Virus record (IMG/VR): IMGVR_UViG_3300029268_000033
Span: 1-46,790 of that record
From: a virus
Direction: 5' to 3' (one strand)
DNA length: 46,790 nucleotides
Below, piece after piece: positions 7,607-15,041 of the stretch; position 1 is the first letter of the stretch, and each line of letters opens with the position of its first letter. The position numbers and the translations under genes are program-made. The notes beneath the pieces were generated by a model. The model had not been told where the DNA came from. It did no database searches and saw only the letters and a list, made by a program, of their open reading frames with translations.

Positions 7607-8059
7607 TTAAGTGTAACTAACAACAAGACCATTTTTAACAACAGTGTGTTTAAACTCTTCACTATTTTCTATTTTTAACAATATGTCTTCTATTGAAGGT
7701 GCATCTGATCCTTTATTTCCTCTTGGTCCTCTTTCGCCTCGCTCTCCACGTGGTCCAATATCACCTCTATCACCTCGCCCTCCAGACTCTCCCTTTTCAC
7801 CCTTCTCGCCAATATCACCCTTATCACCGGAATCACCTTTAGGACCGGTATTGCCTTGATCACCTTTAGGACCTTTGCCCAAAATAATTGAAGTTTCATT
7901 TTTCTTCTCTCCTAATGAATTGTAAATTTTTTCCGTTATCTTTCCCAATACAATACTAACGTCCTCATCGCTAATATCAGAAAAAGACTTACCATCAGAA
8001 ATTATGTTATTGTTTATCAAAAATTGTTTGACAACGTTTTTCTGCTCATTAGAAATCAT
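7607..8059 (-). CDS. Collagen-like repeat protein
   Basis: A 150-residue protein. Residues 63-119 are 19 uninterrupted Gly-X-Y triplets rich in GPK, GDx, GEK and GER, able to form a collagen triple helix. The flanking N-terminal domain (1-60) and C-terminal piece (120-150) are ordinary sequence that may trimerise and cap the helix. Phage collagen repeats are usually in fibres or other trimeric virion proteins. Its place in the virion block agrees. The repeat DNA is visibly richer in G+C than the surroundings. No clear ribosome binding site is seen before the ATG, so it may be translated at low level or by coupling. Confidence 0.85.
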   Translation of the reverse strand: MISNEQKNVVKQFLINNNIISDGKSFSDISDEDVSIVLGKITEKIYNSLGEKKNETSIILGKGPKGDQGNTGPKGDSGDKGDIGEKGEKGESGGRGDRGDIGPRGERGERGPRGNKGSDAPSIEDILLKIENSEEFKHTVVKNGLVVSYT

Positions 8060-8065
8060 TTATTT

Positions 8066-8377
8066 TTATACCAATTTTTTTAGACGTTCAATATTCTCCG
8101 GTTTGATAATTTCATCTTTAGCTTTAGACAAACCATCTTCAGTTATTACACCATCATTTATAAATCCATATTTCTCAAGTTGAACTTTATAATCAGGTAT
8201 AATGACACTCTCTTGAATCAACACAACAGCTGCCACCAATGTTTCAATATCAATCAGATTACTTTCAGTGATAAACATCTTTAAAGCATCTTTAGCTGAA
8301 TCATGTTTTTCGAAAATATTTTTCTTTTTTTCTTGCTTAAACTTATTGAATTGTTCTTTTTCCATTTTTTCCTCCAT
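8066..8377 (-). CDS. Small lysine-rich hypothetical protein
   Basis: A 103-residue, Lys/Glu-rich, probably helical protein without recognised domain. Two starts are possible: the ATG at 8377, which overlaps the upstream stop as TGATG and has AAGGAAG five bases before it, or Met5 at 8365, for which the first codons (GGAGG) form an excellent ribosome binding site. The C-terminal half (about 35-103) looks like a small helical domain. Nothing indicates function beyond location in the virion block. Confidence 0.6.
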   Translation of the reverse strand: MEEKMEKEQFNKFKQEKKKNIFEKHDSAKDALKMFITESNLIDIETLVAAVVLIQESVIIPDYKVQLEKYGFINDGVITEDGLSKAKDEIIKPENIERLKKLV

Positions 8378-8766
8378 CAGTCTTCCTTTTCACCTTTCTT
8401 AGCTTCTTTTTCCATTTCATCTAATCTTGTATAATAATCTGGAATTTCTTGTAAATGATCTTTAGCTATTCTTTCAGCAATTAATGGACAGGAAGTGTGC
8501 TCCAGTTCAACTTTAATTCCCATTTTTAATTGCTTAGAATCAATATTAGCCTTTTTTTCTGCTTTATTATATAATCCTTTGCCAAAAAAATCTGTTAACA
8601 TTGAATAAATTTCAGATTCTAAATCATCAGGTTCCATTTTTAATTTATCAGCTAATTCATGAATCTTTTCATCTTTTGGGTATAGATTATTTGTAAAATA
8701 ATCTATAAGCATTTTTCTATGTTTTGAACATGCTTCAGATAAGATAAATTGTTTAAAGTTGTTCAT
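8377..8766 (-). CDS. DUF5661-like protein with capsid-targeting-like leader
   Basis: A 129-residue protein. The C-terminal half has LKMGIKVELEHT (about 80-91) and AKDHLQEIPDYYTRLDEME (about 101-119), the hallmark of a small family common in phages and mobile elements that I recall as DUF5661; its function is unknown. The start MNNFKQFILSEACS is the best match in the window to the T4 internal-protein leader MKTYQEFIAEA: two aromatics three residues apart, then hydrophobic-x-x-Glu before Ala. gp21 would be expected to cut after Glu11. A packaged protein is therefore plausible. Confidence 0.75.
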   Translation of the reverse strand: MNNFKQFILSEACSKHRKMLIDYFTNNLYPKDEKIHELADKLKMEPDDLESEIYSMLTDFFGKGLYNKAEKKANIDSKQLKMGIKVELEHTSCPLIAERIAKDHLQEIPDYYTRLDEMEKEAKKGEKED

Positions 8767-9564
8767 TTAATATATTCCTTGATTGGGGTCTTTTGGTTTT
8801 TCACAAGCAGTGGGAGCATAATTTACACCACTCTTCAATGTATTTATGTTACTTCTTATGTCAAAAATATCGGCACTGGTACGAATAATTCTAAATAAAT
8901 ACTCTGCACAAACATTGAGGACAATTCTAACAGTTGGTACATTGCCACTAAGAGTTAAAACTTGTGCACTATTTAAATCTATTATAGGACTTAGAGGATC
9001 AACACTAATGTAAGCAGGTTTTGATTCAGTATCATAACTATAATCATTAGACACAAGTAATATAACATGTTTGAGTCCAATATCATTATATGTGTGTTGA
9101 GGATTTTGTAAGAATGAGTGTGGACTACCATCTCCAAAATCCCACTCCCAATATGTTGGATTATCAGATGAGTTATCAAAGAAATTAACAACAAGAGGAG
9201 GATATCCAGCAACAATATCAGCACTAAAACTGGCTATTGGAGGTGTAAAGTTTTGTTCTATTAATTGTGCTGCTGTATCACCAGGAGAAACAGCAGATAC
9301 ACCATATGTTATACCTTTTGCAGTACTATATATAACTATAGGATTATTCGTAACCAGGTCAATGAAAGGATATCCAACATCTTCAATATATTCTTGAACA
9401 TTAGAAAATGCTATGTTAGAGCTGTTAACATAGCCAAGACACAATAAAACATCTGCCTCAGTTACTTCATGTGTATATAATGAAAACGTTTTTACTACAT
9501 TAGACACATATGAATTAACTGAGTATATATCATCACTAACATCATACGCATTAGTAAATGCCAT
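8767..9564 (-). CDS. Virion protein with PKD domain
   Basis: A 265-residue protein. Residues 109-189 form a PKD (polycystic kidney disease) immunoglobulin-like domain, with the diagnostic WEWDFGDGS at 139-147 and the closing HTYNDIGLKHVILLVSN. In phages such domains decorate capsids or tails and bind surfaces. The N-terminal 100 residues are of unknown fold. The C-terminus holds ADIFDIRSNINT (231-242) and ends with a CE-P motif that is echoed at the C-terminus of the neck-like protein at 11295-11966. The ATG is directly abutted by a TATAAATA octamer and lacks a good ribosome binding site. Confidence 0.8.
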   Translation of the reverse strand: MAFTNAYDVSDDIYSVNSYVSNVVKTFSLYTHEVTEADVLLCLGYVNSSNIAFSNVQEYIEDVGYPFIDLVTNNPIVIYSTAKGITYGVSAVSPGDTAAQLIEQNFTPPIASFSADIVAGYPPLVVNFFDNSSDNPTYWEWDFGDGSPHSFLQNPQHTYNDIGLKHVILLVSNDYSYDTESKPAYISVDPLSPIIDLNSAQVLTLSGNVPTVRIVLNVCAEYLFRIIRTSADIFDIRSNINTLKSGVNYAPTACEKPKDPNQGIY

Positions 9565-9571
9565 ATTTATA
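9564..9571 (-). promoter_or_regulatory. TATAAATA octamer abutting a start codon (weak late promoter candidate)
   Basis: The minus strand reads TATAAATATGG, the octamer running directly into the ATG of the PKD gene. A T4 late promoter here would start transcription inside the first codons of that gene, so it could only serve downstream genes. Chance occurrence is quite possible. Confidence 0.2.
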
Positions 9572-10739
9572 CACTCGATTCAGAGTCTCTAAAAAGAATT
9601 GCAATACCCGCATCATATACTTGTGTCAAAGCCCATGATGGTTGACAATATAGATAATTTACTCCAGAAATAATCTTTCCATCTAATCCCTGAGCCATAT
9701 TAACTAATGAAACAGCAAAACAGTTTTTAAGAAGCCCATACGATCTATTCATACCAAGAGTTGCTGTTGAGTCAACGTTTTCTTTTGCATGTTCTATTAT
9801 AATAGGACGCTGAGCTATATAATAACTCTCGTCATCTGGATCAACTGTAATCAATAAATTAGTATTAAACCCCATTGTAGCATCACCATATATTGGACCA
9901 ACTTGATCATGTATAATATTAGCTTGTTCTTGATAGCAAGAACAATATGGTAATTTACATAAATGAGATGTAAACTGAAGACCACTAATATATGAAGCTG
10001 TACCATTTCCAAAAGTAACATATCTATGAGCATACGCACACATAACAGCACTTGTAGGAAAACTTACGGTTGTAGCATCTACCGTAACTCTATCAGCTGA
10101 TAGATTAATGTTTGTTGCTCGAACATAATTAGCCCAAGTGTGTCCTTGAAGATCATATATATAGTAATATTTATTCAAGGTGAAATTGGCAGCTTGTCCT
10201 GAACCTAACTGTAAAATTACATTTGATCCTGCGGCAGCGCTTGTCTGTAATGTTCCTGTTTTATCAGTACCTTCTACTAAGTTGGTTAAGCCTTCCCATT
10301 CATCTAATCCTGCAGTGTACCAACTTGTTCCTAAACGTGTTTGTAGAATCATGCATTCAGCACCACCTCTAAAATCGTATGAAAAGTCAGCATCATCATA
10401 CGTATTTAATCTATGTCCACTCCAAATACCTTGACCAGTATGAGTTATAGGGTTCCAATACATATAAAACTGAACTCTTATGTATCCAGCTTCAGTTTTT
10501 ATCATACCAACTTTAATTATTTTAGCTACCTGATTAACAACATGTGACGGTAAATCACTAACAACAATATAAGGATCAGTTACAGCTGCACTCTGATCAT
10601 CTATAACATACCATTGTGGTCCACCAGAAGTGGGAGTTTTAGTAACCCAACTGGTAAATTTAGCCAAGTATCCATTTACATCTTGACCTGTGAAACCACG
10701 TCCATGACATACTCCACTCTCTACTTGAAAAATAGCCAT
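9567..10739 (-). CDS. Virion structural protein, unknown type
   Basis: A 390-residue protein rich in Gly, Tyr, Thr and Ser with alternating beta-type sequence, no signal peptide and no membrane segments. Notable pieces are GVCHGRGFTGQDVNGYL (9-25), a YSDFRGG-like YDFRGGAECMILQT stretch near 120, and a small cysteine cluster CKLPYCSCYQ near 260-270. The composition suits a baseplate, tail or decoration protein. It lies between the PKD protein and the neck-like proteins. AAGGAG precedes the ATG. I do not recognise the family. Confidence 0.65.
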   Translation of the reverse strand: MAIFQVESGVCHGRGFTGQDVNGYLAKFTSWVTKTPTSGGPQWYVIDDQSAAVTDPYIVVSDLPSHVVNQVAKIIKVGMIKTEAGYIRVQFYMYWNPITHTGQGIWSGHRLNTYDDADFSYDFRGGAECMILQTRLGTSWYTAGLDEWEGLTNLVEGTDKTGTLQTSAAAGSNVILQLGSGQAANFTLNKYYYIYDLQGHTWANYVRATNINLSADRVTVDATTVSFPTSAVMCAYAHRYVTFGNGTASYISGLQFTSHLCKLPYCSCYQEQANIIHDQVGPIYGDATMGFNTNLLITVDPDDESYYIAQRPIIIEHAKENVDSTATLGMNRSYGLLKNCFAVSLVNMAQGLDGKIISGVNYLYCQPSWALTQVYDAGIAILFRDSESSV

Positions 10740-10758
10740 AAAAAATACTCCTTCTAAT

Positions 10759-11295
10759 TTATCCTGTACAAATTTGTGTGATAAAACCTTTATCTCTAAA
10801 TGGTGACACTATAATATCCCAAGTGTGTTGTTCTTGTTCAAACTGTACTTCTGTGTCTTTTACGCTAACTATTTCATATAAATAATCATTATAGTTAGCT
10901 TTTAATATATCTCCAATTCTTGGAGTTATAGATTCATGAACACCTGGTAATCCAGTAGTACTATATGTAGAAGCCATTTCAAAATGTCTTTTAGAAATAA
11001 ATATATGAAAGTTATCGATTCCAGCAACACCAAATTTAGTAAAAGCTTCCTCTTCTCGAGGTAATTCATACATAGCCATAAAACTAAACAAACGCTCTAT
11101 AACCTTCTTATCATCTTCTGCCCAAATAGCGTTAGCGCTTGTTGAGAAACTAACTGAATAATAAGTCATGCAAACACCATGCAAGTTATACATCTCTGTT
11201 ACCAACAACTGATACAATAATTTTTCATTATTGTATTCAGGTTGATGTTGAAAGTATGAATTTTTTTGTCTTGATAAATTATCAAAGTTACCCAT
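10759..11295 (-). CDS. 14: gp14-like neck protein, copy B
   Basis: A 178-residue protein when started at the ATG at 11295, which has GGGGAGG six bases before it; an upstream in-frame TTG at 11310 would lack a site. It has the T4 gp14 neck protein layout: NNEKLLYQLLVTEMYNLHGV (N-terminal helix), an acidic loop, MAMYELP, a (T/S)KFG(V/L) motif, then RxGDILKANYNDYLYEIV and a C-terminal FR. It is clearly paralogous to the next upstream gene (same motifs in the same order). gp14 joins gp13 to seal the head-tail connector in T4. The stop of the neighbour overlaps its start (TAATG). Confidence 0.55.
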   Translation of the reverse strand: MGNFDNLSRQKNSYFQHQPEYNNEKLLYQLLVTEMYNLHGVCMTYYSVSFSTSANAIWAEDDKKVIERLFSFMAMYELPREEEAFTKFGVAGIDNFHIFISKRHFEMASTYSTTGLPGVHESITPRIGDILKANYNDYLYEIVSVKDTEVQFEQEQHTWDIIVSPFRDKGFITQICTG

Positions 11296-11966
11296 TACCA
11301 ACCTCCCCAAGTTGTTTTTGGAGGCAATTCACATGTTGCTGACGTGTAAATTATATCCTGTTTCTCTGTATTTATGACCTCTTTGATATTGAAGATATCA
11401 GCTTGGTTAATAGCTCCACTAATACTTGTTGCAGATGTAGATGGAGTTGTTGATAGCTGATTATCTCTAAACGGTTTAACAATAATATCATATGTGTGTT
11501 TGTATTGTTCAAACTGAACTTCTTCTTGTTTAACCATTACAACTTGGTAGTAATATTCGTTGTATTTTGCTTTAAGAATATCACCAACTAACGGTTGGTA
11601 CCCTCCTGAAATAGGGTATGTTCCTGTTCCTCCAGTTACACTGTTAAAGTGCATCTTTGAAACAAACATATGAAAATTATCAATACCTTCTAAACCAAAC
11701 TTAGACCATAAATTATCTTCGTGAGGAAGTTCATACATCGTCATTATGTCCCATTTATCAGTTATCTGACGATTACTATCCTCTGTCCATGGATATTGAA
11801 CGGCTGATGTTTGAAAAGATACAGCGTAGTATTCCATAGGAACACCAAACATATTAATCTGTTCCATCTGTAGTACTGCATATAACTCTCGCTCATTATC
11901 ATAATTTGACCCACACTTACGGAGCCATGTGTTTGGCATTGGATCATATGCAGAAAATTCAGCCAT
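11295..11966 (-). CDS. 14: gp14-like neck protein, copy A
   Basis: A 223-residue protein sharing with copy B the series NYDNERELYAVLQMEQINMFGV (21-42), YYAVSFQTSA, MTMYELP (76-81), WSKFGLEGIDNFHMFVSK (87-104), VGDILKAKYNEYYYQVVMV (127-145) and VQFEQYKHTYDIIVKPFRD. These are recognisable counterparts of the T4 gp14 motifs (EMY, SKFG, GDL). It has an extra Ser/Thr linker (170-185) and a C-terminal tail with ADIFNIKEVINT (189-200) and TCELPPK that resembles the end of the PKD protein. GAGGGTAAT precedes the ATG. Confidence 0.55.
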   Translation of the reverse strand: MAEFSAYDPMPNTWLRKCGSNYDNERELYAVLQMEQINMFGVPMEYYAVSFQTSAVQYPWTEDSNRQITDKWDIMTMYELPHEDNLWSKFGLEGIDNFHMFVSKMHFNSVTGGTGTYPISGGYQPLVGDILKAKYNEYYYQVVMVKQEEVQFEQYKHTYDIIVKPFRDNQLSTTPSTSATSISGAINQADIFNIKEVINTEKQDIIYTSATCELPPKTTWGGW

Positions 11967-11980
11967 ATTACCCTCAAAAA

Positions 11981-12412
11981 TTATTGTAGATTAATGATAC
12001 CGTTTGATGGCCAATTTAAGAAAAATGTACCAGCTATAGCTTGTTTATTAGCACCAAATGGCAAATAACAAACAACTAAATCACTTGCTGATGTATCAAT
12101 AATAGCAACAGCATCACTCGTAAATGAGGAGCTGGGCCAACTAATGTTATCAGCTGTCCATTTTCTAATTGAAGCATTTCCAGTAGACGATGTTTCTATA
12201 ACATTTGTTAGTTGTACTCCAAATGCTGTGTAACCAGCTCCAGATACTTCATATGCAGAAACATTTGAATAACTATTCCATGCCTTAATAGTATTATCAG
12301 CTAAAGCGCTTGTGCCCATTAGCAGTACAGCATTGAACACATCAGTATCAACATCAGCTACTCCTGTCCAAACTTGAGTTTTAAAAGCAGTAGTAACAAT
12401 TGCGTTTGACAT
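11981..12412 (-). CDS. Small virion-type protein, unknown function
   Basis: A 143-residue protein rich in Ala, Ser, Thr, Val and Asn with beta-strand periodicity and no cysteine except one. It has no transmembrane segment. The composition and place within the virion block suggest a tail, fibre or decoration component, but I do not recognise the family. AAGGAGG is eight bases before the ATG, one of the strongest sites in the block, suggesting high expression. Confidence 0.65.
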   Translation of the reverse strand: MSNAIVTTAFKTQVWTGVADVDTDVFNAVLLMGTSALADNTIKAWNSYSNVSAYEVSGAGYTAFGVQLTNVIETSSTGNASIRKWTADNISWPSSSFTSDAVAIIDTSASDLVVCYLPFGANKQAIAGTFFLNWPSNGIINLQ

Positions 12413-12424
12413 CTTAGATCCTCC

Positions 12425-12730
12425 TTATAGTAGCATTGCTGCCCTATTCACACTTTTACCAAATTTTTTTGAATTACCAACAACTTTAGTAGGTTCTGAT
12501 TTTTTCACAGGAGCTGGTAAACCTTCATATATAACTTTAGCTCTATTAACAATAGAGCCACGTAAATCTTGTTCTAATTTAACAGATGGTGCAATCACAG
12601 GAGCAACACGTAATACAGCAGCTGGTGAACTTGTGTTCATTCCAACTTTATCCTCTGATTTAATTGTTACTCTCTCAATTTTTGTACTAACAGGACACTG
12701 TTTATCTTTAAGATAATTTTTAAAACTCAT
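12425..12730 (-). CDS. Small basic hypothetical protein
   Basis: A 101-residue, basic, probably disordered protein starting MSFKNYLKDKQ. The first residues resemble the capsid-targeting-like leaders elsewhere in the block (aromatic, then aromatic three residues later) but an Asp replaces the Glu expected at the cleavage site. It is the first gene after the candidate late promoter at 12753-12760 and has GGAGGTG upstream of the ATG. Confidence 0.6.
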   Translation of the reverse strand: MSFKNYLKDKQCPVSTKIERVTIKSEDKVGMNTSSPAAVLRVAPVIAPSVKLEQDLRGSIVNRAKVIYEGLPAPVKKSEPTKVVGNSKKFGKSVNRAAMLL

Positions 12731-12751
12731 AATAGCACCTCCAACCTATTT

Positions 12752-14296
12752 TTATTTATATTTCAAATCTAACTTTCTATTCACTATTTCGAATCCTTGT
12801 TGCTTATAGAACTGCAATCTTGTTTCAAAGTGTTTATATAAGTGATTTTTATTGTGAGCTCCTCGCTCACCAATCCATGTTAAATCATCTGCTATATCCC
12901 ACCAGATTAATTGATCTTTACTCTCATGCAATCGTAAACCTCTTCCAATACTTTGCAGTACTTTGATTTTAGATTTATAGCTTGATGCAGCGACAACATG
13001 GTGTAGTCTTTTAATGCTAACTCCAGTACTCATTGTTGCAAATGTTGCTATAATTATAACATTTTCTTCTTTATCAACACTTTGCCTGATACATTCACGT
13101 TTTTCAGCACTAACATCTTTATAAATAATATAAACCTTGTATTTATCACCATGTTTTTTCTTTATATAAGATTCTATTCGCTTAAGATGTTCTATATGTC
13201 TGCATAAAAACAGTGCATTCTCACCATCACCCATATTATTAATTATAAATGAAAACACTTTATCTCTATCAGCATATTGCTCTATTCGTTGAACTTCACC
13301 AATATAAGAGCTATGTTTGTTAGCTTCAATTATTTCTTCTGGGTACTGTAATAATATGTTAGCAACAGCCATCTGAGATAATACACCACGATCCATTAAC
13401 TCTTTTGTATCTTGTGTAAATATAACTGGTCCTAAAAATGAATATATATTGAATTTATCTGAAACTTCTACTGGAAGTGTTCCTGTGAATCCTACTCTAT
13501 ATTCAGCATTTACACATTTTTTAGAAACATTTCTTACACTGTTAGATCCAGATTTGTTTGTAGATCCAGCACCATGTACTTCATCAATCAATAAAGCATC
13601 AAATGGTTCAAAGAACTCATCGGGTCTGCGAAATAAGCTTTGCCATGTACTAACTAAAACGATGGGGATTTGATCACCCTTCTTATTTACTGAATGAGAG
13701 TATGTTTTACCACTGTAAAGCTTTTTAACGTTTGCATCACAATTATCCCAGCCGTAGGATTGAAAATCATTATACATTTGCTCAACAAGTGAAATACTTG
13801 GAACAATTAATAATATTTTAGACTTATTGAAATTATCCATTAGGTATCGGATCAAGTGATAAATAATCAAACTTTTTCCAGAAGCAGTTGGAGAAACAAC
13901 TATGCCTGTTTTTTTATTAATAGCCTTTAATGTCGCTTCTGCTTGATAGTCATAAATATCAAACACAGTGTTTTTCATTAACTCTTCAGAATAGTCATAT
14001 ATTTCATCAATTGTAATATTATTGTATAAATCTTTAGTGTTAAAGTGCAGATTATATGTGTGATGAAATGCATTGCAAAATTCTATAAATTTTTTAAATA
14101 AACCTTCAGGAAGCATTCTGGTTTTCATGTCAAACATTGATATAGTACCATCCCAAATACCCATTTTGTATTTTGGATAAAACCAGAAGTTTGGCATCTT
14201 GAATGATAGATAATCTTTTAATTCATGAGATGGACCATCTTCAATATCGAGTTGGTAGTATACTTCATTAAACTTATAAACATCAATGTGTGACAT
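12752..14296 (-). CDS. uvsW: UvsW-type helicase
   Basis: A 514-residue superfamily 2 helicase homologous to T4 UvsW (about 500 residues), which drives branch migration and unwinds R-loops, switching phage replication from origin to recombination mode. It has an N-terminal domain typical of UvsW (PNFWFYPKYKMGIWDG, 35-50), the Q-like YDYQAEA, Walker A SPTASGKS (135-142), DEVH box (238-241), VGFTGTLP (motif III region) and the C-terminal QSIGRGLRLHE motif VI. It overlaps uvsY by one base (TTAATG), so the two are co-translated. The late promoter of the next block lies over its stop codon. Confidence 0.95.
   Translation of the reverse strand: MSHIDVYKFNEVYYQLDIEDGPSHELKDYLSFKMPNFWFYPKYKMGIWDGTISMFDMKTRMLPEGLFKKFIEFCNAFHHTYNLHFNTKDLYNNITIDEIYDYSEELMKNTVFDIYDYQAEATLKAINKKTGIVVSPTASGKSLIIYHLIRYLMDNFNKSKILLIVPSISLVEQMYNDFQSYGWDNCDANVKKLYSGKTYSHSVNKKGDQIPIVLVSTWQSLFRRPDEFFEPFDALLIDEVHGAGSTNKSGSNSVRNVSKKCVNAEYRVGFTGTLPVEVSDKFNIYSFLGPVIFTQDTKELMDRGVLSQMAVANILLQYPEEIIEANKHSSYIGEVQRIEQYADRDKVFSFIINNMGDGENALFLCRHIEHLKRIESYIKKKHGDKYKVYIIYKDVSAEKRECIRQSVDKEENVIIIATFATMSTGVSIKRLHHVVAASSYKSKIKVLQSIGRGLRLHESKDQLIWWDIADDLTWIGERGAHNKNHLYKHFETRLQFYKQQGFEIVNRKLDLKYK
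12753..12760 (-). promoter_or_regulatory. Candidate T4-type late promoter for the virion block
   Basis: The plus strand TATTTATA gives an exact TATAAATA on the minus strand, located across the uvsW stop codon and 23 bases before the ATG of the first virion-block gene. It is positioned to separate late expression of the structural genes from the earlier uvsY-uvsW transcript. Chance cannot be excluded in DNA this AT-rich. Confidence 0.5.
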
Positions 14297-14703
14297 TAAT
14301 TTCCTTCGAGATATTTTTTAATTTCTAACCAGTTTTTTATGTTAAATGATAATTTTTTAATGTTATCTATTGTTTCTTCGAGATACTTAACTATGATCTC
14401 TTGACGATTAACCTCTATACTAAGTGTGTTATATTTATCATTAGAGTAAATGTAGTTTTCATATTCATGCTTGCTTTCTAACTCTCTGTTGTAATCTTCT
14501 TTGTAAAACTTATACAGTTGACCATATAGATATTCTCGTTGCTGTTTGATGTCTTTAAGCTCATCTAATTCACTAACCAGCAAAGTTATGTAATTCTGCA
14601 GAGTCTTAGATAAGGATCTGGTTTTGTCAAGTATGTTAAGCTCAGTAATATTAAAAATTTTAGATGTTACATCTTTAAGCTCAGCGAATGTATCTTGGTT
14701 CAT
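14296..14703 (-). CDS. uvsY: UvsY recombination mediator
   Basis: A 135-residue protein when started at ATG 14703, close to T4 UvsY (137). The site AAAAGGAGT eight bases upstream fixes this start; an open frame continues upstream to 14835, but through two hairpins and without a good site. Family-typical parts are NILDKTRSL, YITLLVSELDELK, LYKFYKEDYNREL, the YSNDKYN segment and the C-terminal FNIKNWLEIKKYLEG. UvsY loads UvsX on gp32-covered ssDNA. It is followed directly by uvsW, as part of one leftward unit fed by the promoter at 14806-14835. Confidence 0.85.
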   Translation of the reverse strand: MNQDTFAELKDVTSKIFNITELNILDKTRSLSKTLQNYITLLVSELDELKDIKQQREYLYGQLYKFYKEDYNRELESKHEYENYIYSNDKYNTLSIEVNRQEIIVKYLEETIDNIKKLSFNIKNWLEIKKYLEGN

Positions 14704-14734
14704 CCTTAGACTCCTTTTAGATTTATATAGAAGC

Positions 14735-14753
14735 AGAGGTGCTTCGCACCTCT
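14735..14753. other. Hairpin 1 in uvsY leader
   Basis: A perfect 8 bp stem, AGAGGTGC / GCACCTCT with a TTC loop. It lies in the predicted 5' leader of the uvsY transcript, 32 bases before the ATG, and directly abuts hairpin 2. No U-tract follows on either strand, so it does not look like a terminator; it could protect or regulate the leader. Confidence 0.7.
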
Positions 14754-14770
14754 TGATCGCGCAGCGATCA
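14754..14770. other. Hairpin 2 in uvsY leader
   Basis: A perfect 7 bp stem, TGATCGC / GCGATCA with a GCA loop, immediately adjacent to hairpin 1. The two stems could stack coaxially in the RNA. The G+C-rich stems contrast strongly with the AT-rich surroundings. Confidence 0.7.
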
Positions 14771-14805
14771 CATAGCATCTTTAAACGTGTTGCATCTCTA
14801 TTTTT

Positions 14806-14835
14806 AATATCCTTATTTTTATGTCCACTTGTCAA
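14806..14835 (-). promoter_or_regulatory. Promoter candidate for uvsY-uvsW
   Basis: On the minus strand there is TTGACA (14835-14830), 18 bases, then GATATT (14811-14806). This matches the TTGACT-N18-TATATT layout seen upstream of several rightward genes. It would start transcription near 14800 and give a leader of about 95 bases containing hairpins 2 and 1. Confidence 0.5.
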
Positions 14836-14914
14836 CAGTCTCTACTAATCAAATATCAAGGTCTGATTTTGAACAAGCATGATATATAATTAAATATAGA
14901 ATATAATATATAAG

Positions 14915-14935
14915 AGATTATGCTACGCATAATCT
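14915..14935. other. Hairpin 3
   Basis: A perfect 9 bp stem AGATTATGC / GCATAATCT around a TAC loop. It is the longest stem in the divergent region and is separated from hairpin 4 by no gap. It has the loop style CTACG also present in hairpin 4. Confidence 0.7.
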
Positions 14936-14962
14936 TTAATACCTCACTACGTTCGGTATTAA
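14936..14962. other. Hairpin 4
   Basis: An 8 bp stem TTAATACC / GGTATTAA enclosing an 11-base loop TCACTACGTTC. It abuts hairpin 3 and leads into the AT-rich tract. The loop sequence type (CACTACGTTCG) is reminiscent of small palindromic elements scattered in many phage and plasmid genomes. Confidence 0.65.
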
Positions 14963-15041
14963 TTATTAATTAATTAATATATATTATTATAATTCAATAT
15001 CAAGTATTTATGGATTATTATTCAAAAATCACATTCACCTG

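Larger units (their letters stand above)
14836..15041. other. Non-coding divergent region with AT-rich tract (origin candidate)
   Basis: No gene is seen here. The stretch contains hairpins 3 and 4 and, from about 14957 to 15000, an almost pure A/T tract with overlapping ATTAATTAATT repeats that should melt easily. It lies where transcription diverges and directly upstream of uvsY. In T4, ori(uvsY) is a promoter plus an unwinding element at the same gene, so this is a reasonable replication origin candidate. That function is inference. Confidence 0.4.

Noticed and set aside
7644-7859. Proline-rich open frame on the plus strand opposite the collagen repeats
   Set aside because: It is the reverse complement of the Gly-X-Y triplets, which gives Ser/Pro repeats without being a gene; no ribosome binding site and wrong orientation for the block.
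14704-14835. 44-residue N-terminal extension of UvsY
   Set aside because: The frame is open by chance through two hairpins; the ATG at 14703 has the strong ribosome binding site and gives the family's usual length.
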